NCBI GenBank assembly: GCA_003230535.1
Contig: QIEW01000429.1
Coordinates: 1 to 7,132 of the forward strand
Length of the DNA stretch: 7,132 bases
Reading direction: 5' to 3'
Source of the DNA: a bacterium
Lineage (GTDB): Bacteria; SZUA-182; SZUA-191
In this document: piece after piece, positions 5,557 through 7,132 of the stretch
How positions within the stretch are numbered: the first letter of the stretch is position 1
How the letters are laid out: each line of letters opens with the position of its first letter
Translations under genes and position numbers: made by a program
Notes under the pieces: model-generated
The model's input: the letters and a program-made list of their open reading frames with translations, nothing else
What the model was told of the DNA's origin: nothing
The model's database searches: none

Positions 5557-5667
5557 AATGACAAATGTCAAAATCCAAAGTTCAAATGAAATCTAAAATC
5601 TCAATGCCAAAACTTGTTCCTGCCTGGTTCAGGAATTTGACATTTGAGCTTTGTCATTTGGATTTTG
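5557..5667. repeat. Imperfect inverted repeat element of about 111 bp
   Basis: CAAAATCCAAA (5569-5579) is matched by its exact complement at 5657-5667. CAAATGTCAAA (5562-5572) is matched by 5636-5646, and AATGACAAA (5557-5565) by 5650-5658. The centre holds TTCCTG (5617-5622) pairing with CAGGAA (5630-5635) around a seven-base loop. The arms are built from shuffled AAATGACAAA, CAAATGTCAAA and CAAAATCCAAA units. This resembles intergenic repeats dispersed in several bacterial genomes, recalled from general knowledge. It carries no gene and starts right after the antitoxin-like stop codon. Confidence 0.65.
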
Positions 5668-5707
5668 TTGTCCTCAACCCTCATGCCTCAGGTTTCAAAC
5701 TTAATTT

Positions 5708-6166
5708 ATGACTATACTGGGATTGGATGTAGGTGATCGCCGGATTGGAGTGGCTGTTTCGGATGAGTTGGGGTATACCGCTCAAGGGATAGGGACTATC
5801 CAGCGGCGGGGGCTGGATGATGATATAAGTGAGTTGAAGCGGCTGTCGGCGGATTATGCGTTCCAGGAGATAGTGGTCGGATTACCTAAAAATTTGGATG
5901 GGACTATTGGTACGCAAGCTCAAAAAGTATTGGATTTTGTGGCCAAACTCCAGGGGAAATTTTACAACTTGCCCATCGTAACCTGGGATGAGCGCTTCTC
6001 TTCCCAGGCAGCCGATCGGGCTTTGGAAGAAGCGGGGCTCCACTGGAGGAAGCGCAAGCTTCATATAGATAAGCTGGCGGCGGTATGTATTCTCCAGAAC
6101 TACCTGGACTACAAAGACATTAAGGCAAAGAGGGAAGAAGGTGACGGATCGGAGCCGGCGAAGTAA
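5708..6166 (+). CDS. ruvX: RuvX/YqgF Holliday-junction resolvase-like nuclease
   Basis: A 152-residue RNase H-fold protein of the YqgF family, linked to Holliday-junction resolution and to pre-16S rRNA maturation in other bacteria. It is full length with all family motifs: GLDVGDRRIGVAVSD (5-19) including Asp7, IVVGLPKNLDG (55-65), WDERFSS (93-99) and the C-terminal DKLAA (121-125) with Asp121. An in-frame TAA at 5702-5704 makes ATG 5708 the first possible start. No clear ribosome-binding site precedes it. In the remnant copy the start lies three bases after the mazF stop, so translation there could have been coupled. The gene overlaps mltG by 26 bases, indicating one operon. Confidence 0.93.
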   Translation: MTILGLDVGDRRIGVAVSDELGYTAQGIGTIQRRGLDDDISELKRLSADYAFQEIVVGLPKNLDGTIGTQAQKVLDFVAKLQGKFYNLPIVTWDERFSSQAADRALEEAGLHWRKRKLHIDKLAAVCILQNYLDYKDIKAKREEGDGSEPAK

Positions 6167-7132
6167 GGTAGCGGGATGGCTCATCTTTCTCCTGTTATCT
6201 TCAGGCGTCTGGGGAATAACCCATGTTTGGGTGCTGCTCTCCACCCCTTTCCTCCCGGATGCCGAGCCTAAAATTGTCGAGATCCCCAGAGGAACCGCTA
6301 TTTCTCAGATCAGTCAGCTACTCTCCCGCCAAGGGATCATCCCCAGTTCCAGACTTTTTTCCCTTCTGGTATGGATAACAGGAAAGGGAGGGAAACTAAA
6401 ATCAGGGGAATATCTCCTGAACGCTTCCATGTCCTCGAGGGAAGCGCTGGAACAGTTAGAAAAAGGAGTGGTTGTTTCGCATCGGGTAACCATCCCCGAA
6501 GGTTCCACAGTTCGCCAAATCGCTAAGTTTTTGGCTCAGGCGGGATTGATTAATAAGGAAGTTTTTTTAGAGGCAACCCTTGATCGGCAGCTTCTCGAAG
6601 AGTTAAGCATTCCCATCCCCAACATAGAAGGCTATCTTTTCCCGGATACTTATTATTTTGCCAAGGGATTAAGCCCCAAGGAGATAATCCATACGATGGC
6701 CGCCGAAATGCAGACTAACTTTGTGCCGGAACACATCGCACAAATGGAGCGCATAGGGTATACTACCCACCAAATACTTACTTTAGCTTCCCTGATAGAG
6801 AAGGAGGGGGCGTTACCGGATGAACGGCAAATAATCTCCGCCGTCTATCATAATCGATTACGCAAGCGGCGGCTTCTGCAATGTGACCCGACGGTAATCT
6901 ATGCGCTGGGGGAGGATTTCGACGGCAATCTGAAGCGAAAGCATCTCAGGCTGGATTCTCCTTATAATACCTATCGCTACCGGGGGCTCCCGCCGGGACC
7001 GATTGCCAGCCCCGGCCGGGAGGCAATCCTGGCTGCACTCTACCCCGCTAAGGTAAATTATTTTTATTTTGTTTCCAAAAATGACGGCTCCCATCAGTTT
7101 TCCGCCACCTTAAAGGAGCATAACAACGCCGT
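6141..7132 (+). CDS. mltG: Endolytic transglycosylase MltG, 3' end cut by window
   Basis: The frame is open from GTG 6141 to the window end: 330 codons, lacking only about the last 10-20 residues by comparison with the family. MltG cuts nascent peptidoglycan strands at the outer face of the cytoplasmic membrane and sets glycan length. A basic N-terminus (TDRSRRSK) precedes one membrane segment (residues 11-34). Two LysM-like segments follow (VEIPRGTAISQISQLLSRQG, 46-65, and VTIPEGSTVRQIAKFLAQAG, 116-135). GYLFPDTYYF (164-173) precedes the catalytic motif LASLIEKE, with Glu220 as the likely catalytic acid. CDPTVIYALG, SPYNTYRYRGLPPGPIASPG and NYFYFVSKNDGSHQFS complete it. AGAGGGA (6130s, inside ruvX) precedes the GTG at good spacing. 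The 26-base overlap with ruvX implies translational coupling. Confidence 0.93.
   Translation, partial: MTDRSRRSKVAGWLIFLLLSSGVWGITHVWVLLSTPFLPDAEPKIVEIPRGTAISQISQLLSRQGIIPSSRLFSLLVWITGKGGKLKSGEYLLNASMSSREALEQLEKGVVVSHRVTIPEGSTVRQIAKFLAQAGLINKEVFLEATLDRQLLEELSIPIPNIEGYLFPDTYYFAKGLSPKEIIHTMAAEMQTNFVPEHIAQMERIGYTTHQILTLASLIEKEGALPDERQIISAVYHNRLRKRRLLQCDPTVIYALGEDFDGNLKRKHLRLDSPYNTYRYRGLPPGPIASPGREAILAALYPAKVNYFYFVSKNDGSHQFSATLKEHNNA

Noticed and set aside
5557-5667. CRISPR array
   Set aside because: The repeated words are short, adjacent and on both strands, with no regular repeat-spacer spacing and no cas genes.

Overview
The window is bacterial. Its genes read mostly on the + strand with Shine-Dalgarno sites, and it ends in the conserved pair ruvX (yqgF) - mltG. 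Protein flavour (RuvX, a short MetE-like protein, secreted FGE-fold proteins with a PEGA domain, many small toxin-antitoxin genes) suggests an environmental, possibly anaerobic lineage such as a Firmicutes, Desulfobacterota or candidate-phylum genome. That placement is an impression, not a demonstrated assignment.

Layout. Bases 1-333 hold no convincing gene but carry strong inverted repeats (172-244) and a good sigma-70-like promoter (251-279). This reads into two tandem secreted proteins of the formylglycine-generating-enzyme (FGE-sulfatase) fold (334-1116 and 1144-2319). The second adds an N-terminal PEGA-like domain. Neither has the catalytic cysteine pair of true FGE. A cytosolic 342-residue MetE/UROD-superfamily protein follows (2363-3391) with an apparent zinc-ligand set. 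These three genes may form one operon.

Bases 3391-5700 are an accessory block of small genes. In order they are: a PIN-domain (VapC-like) toxin overlapping a 64-residue partner; a G10 tract inside a stem-loop; a small unknown gene whose frame continues past a TGA; a hairpin-rich intergenic region; a MazF-like toxin preceded by and overlapping its antitoxin; a 46-bp diverged remnant of the start of ruvX; an unpaired antitoxin-like gene; and a dispersed-type inverted repeat of about 111 bp.

Bases 5708-7132 return to core functions. ruvX (Holliday-junction resolvase-like / RNA-processing nuclease fold) overlaps by 26 bases a GTG-started mltG (endolytic transglycosylase), which runs off the window almost complete.

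Most notable result: the ruvX remnant at 5254-5299 matches the start of intact ruvX (5698-5743) at 37 of 46 bases. Within the first 12 codons the differences are almost all synonymous. This suggests the toxin-antitoxin block was assembled by recombination with a diverged ruvX locus rather than by simple local duplication. I found no CRISPR array, tRNA, rRNA or transposase.
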